Counted from the first letter of the stretch, positions 24,863-33,368 are shown. The stretch is DNA of 64,000 bases from an uncultured bacterium (GCA_945920215.1 CAMEJM010000005.1:1-64000); one strand, 5' to 3'. Notes: generated from the sequence alone by a model not told the origin. A program made the numbers and translations.

Positions 24863-25288
24863 ATGTACCGAGATAATGACAGGCTCCATGATCGGGGACC
24901 CGACCCGGCGGTTCTGAACATTGACGAGCTCAGTTATGCCAACAACGACTATCGCAACGCCCTCTGGACGGGGGACCACCTGCAAATGACCCTGATGACC
25001 ATTCCCGTCGGGGGCGACATCGGCACCGAAATACACCCGGACACAGACCAGTTTTTTCGCGTGGAGGGTGGCTTGGGTCTGGTGCAGATGGGCTCCGCGC
25101 GTGACCGCATGAATCGGGAACACCGCGTCAATCGCCATGACGCTATCTTTGTACCGGCAGGCACATGGCACAACATTCTCAATATCGGGCGGGTACCGCT
25201 GCGCCTGTACTCCATTTACGCGCCGCCCCATCATCCCCGCGGCACCGTACATCCGACCAAGGCGGACGCTCAGCACGAGGGAGACTGA
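24863..25288 (+). CDS. Cupin domain protein
   Basis: Small beta-barrel protein of 141 residues. The cupin core runs about 40-115: motif 1 'GTEIHPDTDQFFRVEGG' with His/Asp/Gln metal-ligand positions, motif 2 'VPAGTWHNILNIG'. The His, acidic and His ligands support a bound metal. N-terminus 'LSYANNDYRNALWTGDHLQMTLM' is typical of a widespread anaerobe group annotated only as cupins. Start at MYRDND, with AAAGGAAG upstream. Function unknown; it adjoins the ferrous-iron transport genes but a hairpin (25323-25350) separates them. Confidence 0.88.
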   Translation: MYRDNDRLHDRGPDPAVLNIDELSYANNDYRNALWTGDHLQMTLMTIPVGGDIGTEIHPDTDQFFRVEGGLGLVQMGSARDRMNREHRVNRHDAIFVPAGTWHNILNIGRVPLRLYSIYAPPHHPRGTVHPTKADAQHEGD

Positions 25289-25322
25289 ACCCGTCTTTCG
25301 AAACGGGCATACACTGAAAGCA

Positions 25323-25350
25323 GGGGACTGCGGCAATATACGCAGCCCCC
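25323..25350. terminator. Hairpin between cupin and feoA
   Basis: GGGGaCTGCG-gcaatata-CGCAGCCCC. No clear T-run; either a weak terminator of the cupin gene or a leader structure before feoAB. Confidence 0.4.
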
Positions 25351-25377
25351 GGAATTCAAGGAACAAGGACTATCCAA

Positions 25378-25614
25378 ATGAGCGAACAAACCAGCCTGCT
25401 CGCACTCTCGCCCGGTATGCGCTGCCGCGTGACGGCACTGACTATGGAGGGAAGTATGCGCAGGAGATTGCTCGATATCGGTCTGACCCCCGGCACGGAG
25501 GTACAATGCCTCGGACGCAGCCCGGCGGGCGACCCCGCCGCGTATCTGATACGGGGCGCGGTGATTGCTATTCGTGCGCGGGACAGCCGCAGTATCATCA
25601 TTCAGAAGTTGTGA
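25378..25614 (+). CDS. feoA: Ferrous iron transport protein A
   Basis: Small SH3-like accessory protein of the Feo ferrous-iron uptake system, 78 residues. The family pattern is clear: 'LSPGMRCRVTALTMEGSMRRRLLDIGLTPG' then 'YLIRGAVIAIRARDSRSI'. It is followed nine bases later by feoB, so the pair is one operon. Iron-responsive regulators usually control feo; I do not see a clear Fur/DtxR box in the short leader. Confidence 0.93.
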   Translation: MSEQTSLLALSPGMRCRVTALTMEGSMRRRLLDIGLTPGTEVQCLGRSPAGDPAAYLIRGAVIAIRARDSRSIIIQKL

Positions 25615-25623
25615 GGAACACCC

Positions 25624-27768
25624 ATGGGACTGACAAAATCCTCCGTCGGGCGCGGCGCGCTGGACGACGGCATCTGCCTCTCTCCTTGCGACCCGGAGGA
25701 CAGAGTCATTGCACTGGCAGGCAACCCGAACGTCGGGAAATCCACCGTTTTCAACGCCTTGACGGGGATGCACCAACATACCGGCAACTGGCCGGGAAAA
25801 ACCGTTGCCGGCGCGCAGGGGCGCTGCGTTCATCGCGGGCAGGGCTACACGCTGGTGGATATTCCCGGCACCTATTCCCTGATGGCGAACTCGGCGGAGG
25901 AGGAAATCGCGCGCAATTTCATCTGTTTCGGAGAGCCGGACGTCACGGTTGTGGTATGCGACGCCACTTGTCTCGAACGCAATCTCAATCTCGTTCTGCA
26001 AACCATGGAAATCTCACCGCGCACGGTGGTGTGCGTCAATTTGCTCGACGAAGCGAAAAGAAAGCATATCTCCGTAGACCTCGCCGCCCTTGCACGCCTG
26101 CTCGGCGTGCGGGTGGTAGGGTGTACCGCGCGCAAAAAGAAAAGCCTGATCCCGCTTCTGGACGCCGTCGCCGAGGTCTGCGACGCCCCGCCCGCAGACA
26201 ATGCGCCTCCCGTTACATATCCCGCGGAAATCGAAGCGGCTATTGACCGTGTGGTGCCGGTATTACAGGCGCAACTCGGCGATAAACTCAACGCCCGCTG
26301 GCTTGCCCTGAAGCTGCTGGAGGGAGAGTGTTGCCTGCACGCCGACGTCAGCGGATACCTCGGCTGCGACCCCCTCTGCGACAAAGCCCTGTGCGAGGCG
26401 CTGACGGAAGCCAAGCAGCTTCTGACCGCCGCCGGTCTTTCCTCCGAGAACTACCGCGACGCGGTGGTCGGCACCGTCATGGCGCGCGCCGAGGAGATTG
26501 CGGGGGGCTGCGTGAGATACGAAACCGCGCAGGCGCACCTGCGCGACCGCCGCATCGACCGTATTCTGACCGGCAGGGTGACGGCGTATCCCGTCATGCT
26601 GTTGCTGCTGGCGTTCATTTTCTGGCTGACCATCGTGGGGGCGAATTACCCGTCCGCACTGCTCTCGAAAGGATTGTTCGCCCTGCAGGATCAGCTTACG
26701 CTTCTGTTTATCCGCATAGGGGCGCCCGACTTCCTGCGCGGACTGCTTGTGGACGGTATGTACCGCGTGCTGGCATGGGTGGTTTCCGTCATGCTCCCGC
26801 CCATGGCGATCTTCTTCCCCCTCTTTACTCTTTTGGAGGACGCCGGATATCTGCCCCGGATCGCCTATAACCTTGACCGTCCTTTCCAGTGCTGTCACGC
26901 CTGTGGCAAGCAGGCGCTGACCATGTGCATGGGGTTCGGCTGTAACGCCGCCGGGGTGGTCGGCTGCCGTATCATCGACAGCCCCCGGGAGCGCCTGCTC
27001 GCCATTCTGACCAACTCCTTTGTGCCCTGCAACGGGCGCTTCCCCACCATGCTGACCATCCTGTCGGTGTTCTTTGTGGGCGCCGTGACGGGGCTTGCCG
27101 CTTCGGTGTGGTCGGCGCTGCTGCTCACATTGGTGATCGTCCTCGGTGTGGCACTCACGTTCCTCAGCACCCGCCTGCTTTCGGCGACCCTGCTGCGCGG
27201 CGTACCCTCCTCCTTTACGCTGGAGCTGCCGCCCTACCGCCGCCCGCAGATCGGGCAGGTTCTGCTGCGCTCGGTTCTCGACCGTACCCTCTTCGTCCTC
27301 GGGCGCGCCGCCGCTGTCGCGGCACCCGCGGGGTTGTTCATCTGGCTGATGGCGAACATCACCGTCGCAGGCGGCACACTGCTCTCCCATTGCGCGTCGC
27401 TGCTCGACCCTGTGGGGCGCGCCATGGGGCTGGACGGCGTGATTCTGATTGCGTTTATTCTGTCGCTGCCCGCCAATGAAATCACTCTGCCCATCGCCCT
27501 GATGGCATATCTTGCGCAGGGGACTCTCATCGACATCGAAAGCACCGCCGAGATGCGGGAGGTGCTGATCGCCAACGGCTGGACGCCCGTCACCGCCGTG
27601 TGTATGCTGCTCTTTACCCTGCTTCACTGGCCATGCTCCACCACGCTCCTGACCATCAAAAAGGAGGCGGGCGGCTGGCGCTGGGCGCTCCTGGCGCTGG
27701 CACTCCCCACCCTGTTCGGGGTACTGCTCTGCCTCGCGGTCAACGGCGTATGGCACCTGTTCCGATAA
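25624..27768 (+). CDS. feoB: Ferrous iron transport protein B
   Basis: Membrane Fe(II) transporter with an N-terminal GTPase. G1 'LAGNPNVGKSTVFNALTG', switch I region 'TGNWPGKTV', G3 'LVDIPGTYSL', G4 'VNLLDEAKRK'. The membrane part (from about residue 315) contains the conserved gate blocks 'FFPLFTLLEDAGYLPRIAY', 'CMGFGCNAAGV' and 'RERLLAILTNSFVPCNGRFP'. 714 residues, full length. A 20-residue N-terminal extension precedes the G domain. Convergent with citrate synthase across a shared terminator. Confidence 0.97.
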   Translation: MGLTKSSVGRGALDDGICLSPCDPEDRVIALAGNPNVGKSTVFNALTGMHQHTGNWPGKTVAGAQGRCVHRGQGYTLVDIPGTYSLMANSAEEEIARNFICFGEPDVTVVVCDATCLERNLNLVLQTMEISPRTVVCVNLLDEAKRKHISVDLAALARLLGVRVVGCTARKKKSLIPLLDAVAEVCDAPPADNAPPVTYPAEIEAAIDRVVPVLQAQLGDKLNARWLALKLLEGECCLHADVSGYLGCDPLCDKALCEALTEAKQLLTAAGLSSENYRDAVVGTVMARAEEIAGGCVRYETAQAHLRDRRIDRILTGRVTAYPVMLLLLAFIFWLTIVGANYPSALLSKGLFALQDQLTLLFIRIGAPDFLRGLLVDGMYRVLAWVVSVMLPPMAIFFPLFTLLEDAGYLPRIAYNLDRPFQCCHACGKQALTMCMGFGCNAAGVVGCRIIDSPRERLLAILTNSFVPCNGRFPTMLTILSVFFVGAVTGLAASVWSALLLTLVIVLGVALTFLSTRLLSATLLRGVPSSFTLELPPYRRPQIGQVLLRSVLDRTLFVLGRAAAVAAPAGLFIWLMANITVAGGTLLSHCASLLDPVGRAMGLDGVILIAFILSLPANEITLPIALMAYLAQGTLIDIESTAEMREVLIANGWTPVTAVCMLLFTLLHWPCSTTLLTIKKEAGGWRWALLALALPTLFGVLLCLAVNGVWHLFR

Positions 27769-27854
27769 CGGAGCGTTTCCTCTCCTCCGGAAGCGCGCCG
27801 ATTGCCTCGGCGGCAAAGCCCCTCTTCAGCTTCTTCCCCTCTTAACAGAACGAA

Positions 27855-27880
27855 GCGGCGCCCGGAAAACCGGGCGCCGC
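27855..27880. terminator. Bidirectional terminator between feoB and citrate synthase
   Basis: GCGGCGCCCGG-aaaa-CCGGGCGCCGC followed by GCCTTTTATA on plus; minus strand continues CTTCGTTCTG. Confidence 0.75.
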
Positions 27881-27893
27881 GCCTTTTATACCG

Positions 27894-29276
27894 TCACTTG
27901 CGCTCCGCCATGGGCACATACTCTCTGCGGGGCTGGACGTTCATGTACGCGGGGCGGATGATCTTGCCCGCGTTGATCAGCTCCTCCAGGCGGTGCGCGC
28001 TCCATCCCACAATCCGCGCGATGGCGAACAATGGGGTATACATCTCCTCTGGCAAGCCGAGCATCTGATACACGAAGCCGCTGTAAAAGTCCACGTTGGC
28101 GCTGACGCCTTTGTACATATTTCGCTCACCGGAAATCACCTTCGGCGCCAATTTTTCAACCTGCGTATACAGCTTGTATTCATCCTCTCTGCCTTTCTCG
28201 CGGGAGAGTTTGCCGACCAGGGATTTCAGAACGGTCGCGCGCGGGTCGGAAACCGAATAGATGGCGTGTCCGATCCCGTAAATCAAGCCGGCGTGGTCAA
28301 ACGCTTCCTTATGCAATATCTTTTTAAGGTAGGCTTCAATCTCATCGGAGTCATTCCAGTCGCGCACGTTCTCCATAATGTCGCGGAACATATGCGTGAC
28401 CTTGATGTTCGCCCCTCCGTGCTTGGGTCCCTTGAGAGAACCGAGCGCGGCAGCGATTGCCGAGTAGGTGTCGGTGCCGGAGGAGGTGACCACGCGGGTG
28501 GTAAAGGTGGAATTGTTCCCGCCGCCGTGCTCCGCATGAAGCACCAGGGCGAGGTCAAGCACCTGCGCCTCCAAGCGGGTATACTTGCTGTCAAAGCGCA
28601 GCATATGCAGAATGTTCTCCGCCGTGGTGAGCTTGGGGTCAGGCTCATGAATGAAGAAGCTGCGGCTCCCGTCAATATAATAGTCAAACGCCTGATACCC
28701 GTAGACCGCCATCATGGGGAATGTGGCGATCAGCTGTAAGCACTGGCGCAGTACGTTCGGCAGGGAGGTATCATCGGGGTTGTTATCGTAGGAATACATG
28801 GTAAGTACGCTGCGCGCCATGGAGTTCATCATATTGATACTCGGCGCTTTCATAATCAGATCGCGCACAAAGGAGGTCGGCAGGGAGCGGTAGCTTGAGA
28901 GCAGTTCCCGGAAACCGTCAAGCTGGCTCTTGTTCGGCAGAATCCCGAACAGGAGCAGGTACGCGACCTCCTCAAAGCCGAAACGGCGATCCGCCATAAA
29001 GCCTCGGACAAGATCCTCCACATTGTACCCGCGATAAAACAGCTTGCCGCGGCAGGGCACTTCTTTTCCGTTGACTTCTTTTTTGGCGACGATCTCGGAG
29101 ATTTCGGTCAGACCCGTCAGCACCCCTTTTCCCTCATTGTTGCGCAAGCCGCGAAAGACATTGTATTTCTGGAACATTTCCTGTTCAATCACGGTATCGC
29201 TCTCGCACAGCTCCGCCAAAGCGCGGAGTGCAGGGGTGATCTCGGAGTAATCTCTTTTATCATGCTTCGCGTTCAT
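27894..29276 (-). CDS. Citrate synthase
   Basis: Condenses oxaloacetate and acetyl-CoA. Typical large clostridial-type subunit, 460 residues. Signature His in 'HAEHGGGNNSTFTTR', second active-site block 'LKGPKHGGANIKV', 'GIGHAIYSVSDPRA' and Arg/Asp region 'ANVDFYSGFVYQMLG'. N-terminus ('CRGKLFYRGYNVEDLVRG') matches the family. GGAGGGG is upstream of the ATG. No other TCA-cycle genes are near; glutamate dehydrogenase at 33.6 kb is compatible with use of citrate for 2-oxoglutarate and glutamate synthesis. Confidence 0.96.
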   Translation of the reverse strand: MNAKHDKRDYSEITPALRALAELCESDTVIEQEMFQKYNVFRGLRNNEGKGVLTGLTEISEIVAKKEVNGKEVPCRGKLFYRGYNVEDLVRGFMADRRFGFEEVAYLLLFGILPNKSQLDGFRELLSSYRSLPTSFVRDLIMKAPSINMMNSMARSVLTMYSYDNNPDDTSLPNVLRQCLQLIATFPMMAVYGYQAFDYYIDGSRSFFIHEPDPKLTTAENILHMLRFDSKYTRLEAQVLDLALVLHAEHGGGNNSTFTTRVVTSSGTDTYSAIAAALGSLKGPKHGGANIKVTHMFRDIMENVRDWNDSDEIEAYLKKILHKEAFDHAGLIYGIGHAIYSVSDPRATVLKSLVGKLSREKGREDEYKLYTQVEKLAPKVISGERNMYKGVSANVDFYSGFVYQMLGLPEEMYTPLFAIARIVGWSAHRLEELINAGKIIRPAYMNVQPRREYVPMAERK

Positions 29277-29345
29277 TTTGTCCCCTCCGTTTCAAGGTTC
29301 GTTGACGGCGCCGTGCGGCACCTGTCAGAAAAGATATTGTGTACT

Positions 29346-29374
29346 ATCATATCATATTTCACGTTGCTTGTCAC
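29346..29374 (-). promoter_or_regulatory. Promoter of citrate synthase
   Basis: Minus strand GTGACA, 17-bp spacer, TATGAT, about 70 bp before the ATG. Confidence 0.7.
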
Positions 29375-29477
29375 GCATTTTTTGCGGCGAAAAAGATTTT
29401 TCCGCCGTCATGCGTTCCGTCAGACAAGCAATCCATGTTTTTCCATTCACGGTTTGGAAAAAATGCGTTTACAATTT

Positions 29478-29619
29478 GACAGCAATCGGCGTCTGCCGAT
29501 TCTGCACCCAGCTGAAAAAAATTCAGTGCGGCGCCTATATTTTTAGAGACTCTCTTGCCGAGAGAGTTGTAATAAGCGCCGTTAGAAGTGGTTGTTTGCC
29601 GCTTCTACCCAAGCCCTGC
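29478..29619. other. Hairpin-rich intergenic segment
   Basis: In the 453-bp gap between citrate synthase and the acyl-CoA synthetase gene I see AATCGGC-gtct-GCCGATT, CTGAA-aaaaa-TTCAG, GGCGC...GCGCC enclosing ACTCTCT-tgccg-AGAGAGT, and AGAAGTGG...CCGCTTCT (one G-U). No ORF is convincing here. A structured RNA is possible but I do not recognise a known class. Confidence 0.4.
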
Positions 29620-29627
29620 CGATTAGG

Positions 29628-29656
29628 GTGACTCCGGGCGCCGCGCGCGCTATAAT
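29628..29656 (+). promoter_or_regulatory. Promoter of the acyl-CoA synthetase gene
   Basis: GTGACT, 17-bp GC-rich spacer, TATAAT, about 75 bp before the ATG. Confidence 0.6.
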
Positions 29657-29729
29657 GACGGCAAAGATAAACGCCGCACCCGGTGCGCGGCATTGTCAAA
29701 ACGAAAAACGAATGTAAAGAGGCAACCCT

Positions 29730-31367
29730 ATGAAACGTCCACCCCTTACTAAAATTTCGTCTGTTCGAGAGTTAGTCACAAATTCTTATCACGCCGCCCC
29801 GCTCAAAATCGCCTTCCGCTTTTTGCGCGGCAAAGAAGAAGTCTCGGTCACCTTTTCCGAGTTCTATCACTCCGTAGAAGCCCTCGGCGCCGCTCTGACG
29901 GACATGGGACTGATCCACTCACATATTGCCTGCGTGGGCGACAACAGTTTTCCTTGGATTCAGACCTATCTGACAGCCCTGATGGGAGACGGCGTGTTCG
30001 TACCGCTGGACCGCGATCTGCCGGCAGACACCCTGACCCGTCTGATCCGCGAAAGCGACGCGGAGGTTTTGTTCTGCGACGCCGCGCACCGTGATATGCT
30101 TGCCGACAAGCTGGCGCAGATCCCGGCGGTGAAGTGCCTGATCTGTTTCGACCTTGAAGAGGACGAGGGCGCGTTTCTCTCTTTCTCACGCCTGATCGCC
30201 CGCGGCGCCACCCTGCCGAAAACCGAATACGACAGTCTTCGGAGCAACCCGCACGCCCTGAAGCTGCTGGTCTACACCTCCGGCACCACGGGGGCGGAAA
30301 AGGGCGTCATGCTGACCGAGAGCAATCTTGTCAACTGTCTTTACTGGGGGCTTCATGTGTCTCGGGTGCTTGACTGCGGGCTCTCCGTACTCCCCTACCA
30401 TCACACCTATGCCGCGGTCTGCGACATTCTGGTCGCGCTCTACACCCAAGCCACCCTCTGCATTAACGACCGCCTCAAAAACGTCCCCGCCAACCTCAAG
30501 CGCTTCCGCCCCTCCTATATCGTTCTGGTTCCGGCGTTTTCGGAGCATTTCTACGATATGATCATGCGCGGGGTACAGAAGAAAGGAAAAGCGCGGCAGC
30601 TCAACCGCATGATCCGTATCTCCGAGTTCCTGCGGAAGTTCGGCATCGACCTGCGGCGCGTGTTCTTCAAATCCATTCTGGAGCAGTTCGGCGGCAACCT
30701 CCGCAAAATCATCTGCGGCGGCGCACCCATCCGCCCCGAAATCGGCGCCTTTTTCGACAAAATTGGCATTACGCTTATCGGCGGCTACGGTATCACCGAA
30801 TGTTCTCCTCTTATCTCCGGCAACGATGACGCCTGCAACAATTTCGCAAGTGCGGGGCACCGCATTCCCTGCCTCAAATGGCGCATTGACAGCCCCGATG
30901 AAAACGGCGTCGGAGAAATCTGCGTGTCCGGCGATACCGTGATGCTCGGATACTATAAACGCCCCGATCTGACCGCAGAGGTCATCCGCGGCGGTTGGTT
31001 CTATACGGGCGACTACGGGTATCTGACCCCCGACGATCAGGTAGTGATCACCGGGCGAAAAAAGAACATCATCGTGCTGAATAACGGCAAAAACGTCTAC
31101 CCGGAGGAACTGGAAACCCGGATCCAAAGCGTGGACTATATCAGTGAAGTGGTAGTGCGCGGGATCCGCAATTCCCACGGACAGGATTACGCACTCTCCG
31201 CCGAAATATACATGGAGGACGCGGGCGGAAGAAGCGAAGCGGACATCATGCGCGACATCCGCGCCGCCATGAAGGAGGAGCCGAGCTACAAGCAGATTTC
31301 GCGGCTTCTTATACGCGAAACTCCCTTTGAAAAAACCACGACCCGGAAAATCAAACGCAACGCGTGA
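29730..31367 (+). CDS. AMP-binding acyl-CoA synthetase (long-chain fatty acid type)
   Basis: Adenylate-forming ligase that activates a carboxylic acid, most likely a fatty acid. P-loop 'LVYTSGTTGAEKGVMLT', 'GGYGITECSPLISG' (A5), 'WFYTGDYGYLTPDDQVVITGR' (A7/A8), and the catalytic C-terminal Lys in 'TTTRKIKRN' (A10). 545 residues, close to bacterial FadD-type enzymes. Start has AGAGG upstream. It could re-activate the free acids released by the acyl-ACP thioesterase 17 kb away; that link is inference. A bidirectional terminator follows. Confidence 0.93.
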   Translation: MKRPPLTKISSVRELVTNSYHAAPLKIAFRFLRGKEEVSVTFSEFYHSVEALGAALTDMGLIHSHIACVGDNSFPWIQTYLTALMGDGVFVPLDRDLPADTLTRLIRESDAEVLFCDAAHRDMLADKLAQIPAVKCLICFDLEEDEGAFLSFSRLIARGATLPKTEYDSLRSNPHALKLLVYTSGTTGAEKGVMLTESNLVNCLYWGLHVSRVLDCGLSVLPYHHTYAAVCDILVALYTQATLCINDRLKNVPANLKRFRPSYIVLVPAFSEHFYDMIMRGVQKKGKARQLNRMIRISEFLRKFGIDLRRVFFKSILEQFGGNLRKIICGGAPIRPEIGAFFDKIGITLIGGYGITECSPLISGNDDACNNFASAGHRIPCLKWRIDSPDENGVGEICVSGDTVMLGYYKRPDLTAEVIRGGWFYTGDYGYLTPDDQVVITGRKKNIIVLNNGKNVYPEELETRIQSVDYISEVVVRGIRNSHGQDYALSAEIYMEDAGGRSEADIMRDIRAAMKEEPSYKQISRLLIRETPFEKTTTRKIKRNA

Positions 31368-31459
31368 AAAGCGCAGGGCCGGCAGTCCCTCGTTTTCAAA
31401 ACGTTAAAGAAAAAACAAAAAGGACGGCGCAAAGTCGGCTTCTCATAAGGATGAAAATA

Positions 31460-31488
31460 CCCCGACAGGTTTTCAAGACCTGCCGGGG
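31460..31488. terminator. Bidirectional terminator
   Basis: CCCCGaCAGGT-tttcaag-ACCTGcCGGGG, followed by TTTCTGTTTG on plus and by TATTTTCAT on minus; ends the acyl-CoA synthetase gene and the convergent GNAT gene. Confidence 0.75.
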
Positions 31489-31519
31489 TTTCTGTTTGAG
31501 CGATCAATTGGAATTTGAT

Positions 31520-31963
31520 TTATAGTGGTCTTTGTAAATATACCATATCTACCAACTGAAAACCGCACTCGAATATCGGGTGATCATAATTGTCCGTAAA
31601 GAAATTCGGTATGATATGTGAACGAACAAAACCACATTTCTCATAAAACGGTATCGTTGACGGACTATCGCCTGTTCCGACTTGCAAAACTGAATACTGT
31701 CCCCGATATTGCTTGGCAAGAAACTCAATCAATGTTTTCGCATAACCTTTGCTTTGGTATTCGGGCACAGTGGCAATGTTTTTTATTTCAAGCACGCCGC
31801 TTCCTTCATCTGTTATGACACACTCACACTTGATTCCGTTATCGTTTAGAACATACATCTTACCTTTTCCAAGATAACGGTCTATCATATCTTCTTGCTC
31901 ATCTGCCAATAACAGCAAATCAAGATATTCTTTTTTATTTTCAGTTATCTCAACAATCTTCAT
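31520..31963 (-). CDS. GNAT family N-acetyltransferase
   Basis: Acetyl-CoA dependent acetyltransferase of unknown substrate, 147 residues. The acetyl-CoA loop is visible as 'NIATVPEYQSKGYAKTLIEFL' (motif A, Q-x-x-G-x-G/A variant QSKGYA), with 'PFYEKCGFVRSH' at the C-terminal beta bulge. Codon use and composition are clearly more AT-rich than neighbouring genes, as is the next ORF, suggesting lateral acquisition. The ribosome binding site is weak (GCAGGG). It converges with the acyl-CoA synthetase gene. Confidence 0.85.
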   Translation of the reverse strand: MKIVEITENKKEYLDLLLLADEQEDMIDRYLGKGKMYVLNDNGIKCECVITDEGSGVLEIKNIATVPEYQSKGYAKTLIEFLAKQYRGQYSVLQVGTGDSPSTIPFYEKCGFVRSHIIPNFFTDNYDHPIFECGFQLVDMVYLQRPL

Positions 31964-32052
31964 TTTTAACCCTGCAAATTCTTATTTGCGGTTTTGTTTT
32001 CGCGCGAGTTTCGCATTTGTGTTATAAATGCATCGGGCAAAGTCCATACCCC

Positions 32053-32619
32053 TTATTTTTCTGTATTCAGATATTTATAGTACCAACGCATTGGATTTTC
32101 ATAGATGTATTTTCTTCGTGTTTCATAATCCTCTCTGTTGCGAACGATATGCTCGGCAAACGAGCGTTGAAACATTTTTTCTATTCCGCATCGCTGCTTA
32201 CAAATTCGCGATGTCAACGATTTAAACGCGCAAATCACATCGCCCAAGGTAGGGGAGGGGCTTGCTCCTCCCGCATTTCCGTGCAAGAATATAACTGCGT
32301 GGATATGATCCGGCATAATGACGAAATCTACAACGGATACACTTGGAAATCGTTTTTCAAGCAACTGTAACTGTTCTTTGGCAATCTCGCCGCAAGGTTT
32401 TAATTTTACCGAATATTCGGGAGGAGCAAGCCCCTCCCCTACCGCGAAATCGTATGTTTCGTCGGTAACCGTGAGGTCTGTTTTGACTATTTCGGATAAT
32501 ATTTGCATTCTGTCACGTATGCATATCGTAACAAAATAAGCACCTGCGGAGCTATAATCAAAATTATTTAATCTTGTCGGTTTTCGTTTCGGTAATTCAG
32601 TATTGATTATCATTTTCAT
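32053..32619 (-). CDS. REP-associated tyrosine transposase (RAYT, IS200-like)
   Basis: Single-strand HUH/Y1 transposase-type protein, 188 residues from MKMIINTE. Motifs: N-terminal 'RLNNFDYSSAGAYFVTICIRDR', the metal-binding HUH as 'IMPDHIHAVIFL', and the C-terminal region with catalytic Tyr candidates 'FQRSFAEHIVRNREDYETRRKYIYENPMRW'. RAYTs mobilise or maintain short palindromic REP sequences. No IS ends are visible, as usual for RAYTs. Two REP-like palindromes in inverted orientation lie inside the ORF itself and are translated ('VGEGLAPPE' and 'GGASPSPTLG'). The long upstream extension in the track is not coding. AT-rich relative to surroundings. Confidence 0.9.
   Translation of the reverse strand: MKMIINTELPKRKPTRLNNFDYSSAGAYFVTICIRDRMQILSEIVKTDLTVTDETYDFAVGEGLAPPEYSVKLKPCGEIAKEQLQLLEKRFPSVSVVDFVIMPDHIHAVIFLHGNAGGASPSPTLGDVICAFKSLTSRICKQRCGIEKMFQRSFAEHIVRNREDYETRRKYIYENPMRWYYKYLNTEK
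32249..32273 (+). repeat. REP-like palindrome inside RAYT, copy 1
   Basis: GTAGGGG-AGGGGCTTGCTCC-TCCCG, a 25-nt unit that folds as a short hairpin (GGAGGGGC-tt-GCTCCTCC with one G-T). It matches exactly, in inverted orientation, the unit at 32418. Confidence 0.8.
32418..32442 (-). repeat. REP-like palindrome inside RAYT, copy 2 (inverted)
   Basis: Exact reverse complement of 32249-32273. The GTAGGGG head and TCCCG tail mark orientation. Together they form a head-to-head pair 144 bp apart in the transposase frame. Confidence 0.8.
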
Positions 32620-32634
32620 CCCCCAAACAATTAA

Positions 32635-32686
32635 AAAAATCGGCAAAGAAACAATACCTCTGCCCTGCCGATTTTTGTTTATAGGG
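32635..32686 (-). terminator. Terminator upstream of RAYT
   Basis: AAAAATCGGCA ... TGCCGATTTTT with a 30-base loop and T/A-runs on both sides; on the minus strand it would stop transcripts from PncC before they reach RAYT. The rest of 32620-32850 holds no gene I can support. Confidence 0.55.
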
Positions 32687-32850
32687 GCGTTCTCTCCTAA
32701 CGCATGTATGCGAACACAGTTCGCCCCGACAATAATATCCTTACGGGAAGAAACGTAGCGCCGTCCTTTTTCCTTAAAGTGAAATGCGCGCAAGCCCACA
32801 GGCGCGCGCATATACGCGTGTGAAAGCAAAAAACCAAAATCAGCCCGTCC

Positions 32851-33342
32851 TCACGCCTGCGGCAGAAGAGCGAGCAACCGCTCATATACATACCGCACTG
32901 CGCTCTGGCGTACCGCAAGCCGCCCCATCCCCTCGAAATGACAGGTCGCGGTTACGGTTTTCCCCGCAACATAAAACCCGAAGCACACGGTGCCGACGGG
33001 CTTATCCGGGGTGCCGCCCAAGGGACCCGCAATACCGGAAATCCCCACGCCGACCTCGCAGGCGTAGGCGGCGGCGCACCCCTCCGCCATTTGCCCGGCA
33101 ACCTCCTCGCTGACCACGCCGTGCGCGGCAATGCTTGTTTCCTCTACTCCGAGGTAACGCACCTTGGCAGAGTTGGCATAGGTGACGAAGCTGCCGTCGA
33201 ACACCTCGGAGGCGCCGCTGACGTCCACAAGCACGGCGGCGGCAAGCCCGCCGGTGCAAGATTCCGCAAAGCTGACGTGCCATCCCAACCCGTGCAAACG
33301 GGCGCAGAGTTCTTCCGCCATCCGATACAAACTGCCGTCCAT
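32851..33342 (-). CDS. pncC: Nicotinamide-nucleotide amidase (CinA C-terminal family)
   Basis: Deamidates NMN to NaMN, recycling the nicotinamide nucleotide released for example by NAD-dependent DNA ligase. The stand-alone CinA_C domain of 163 residues contains 'FAESCTGGLAAAVLVDVSGASEVFDGSFVTYAN' (catalytic Ser/Tyr region), 'HGVVSEEVAGQMAEG', 'GISGIAGPLGGTPDKPVGTV'. There is no CinA N-terminal MoCF domain. GAGGT precedes the ATG. Promoter is consensus. Confidence 0.93.
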   Translation of the reverse strand: MDGSLYRMAEELCARLHGLGWHVSFAESCTGGLAAAVLVDVSGASEVFDGSFVTYANSAKVRYLGVEETSIAAHGVVSEEVAGQMAEGCAAAYACEVGVGISGIAGPLGGTPDKPVGTVCFGFYVAGKTVTATCHFEGMGRLAVRQSAVRYVYERLLALLPQA

Positions 33343-33368
33343 ATACTTACCTCGCTTTTCTTTGCCTC

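Noticed and set aside
26263-27816. Minus-strand 517-residue ORF opposite feoB
   Set aside because: His/Gln/Arg-rich low-complexity translation typical of antisense frames of GC-rich genes; feoB itself is unmistakable.
32249-32442. REP-like palindromes considered as a CRISPR-like array
   Set aside because: There are only two units, in inverted orientation, inside a coding frame, with no cas genes in the window.
32620-32829. N-terminal extension of the RAYT ORF (70 residues)
   Set aside because: It crosses a terminator-like hairpin, has no homology to RAYT N-termini, and the family's start region begins at MKMIINTE or MIINTE.
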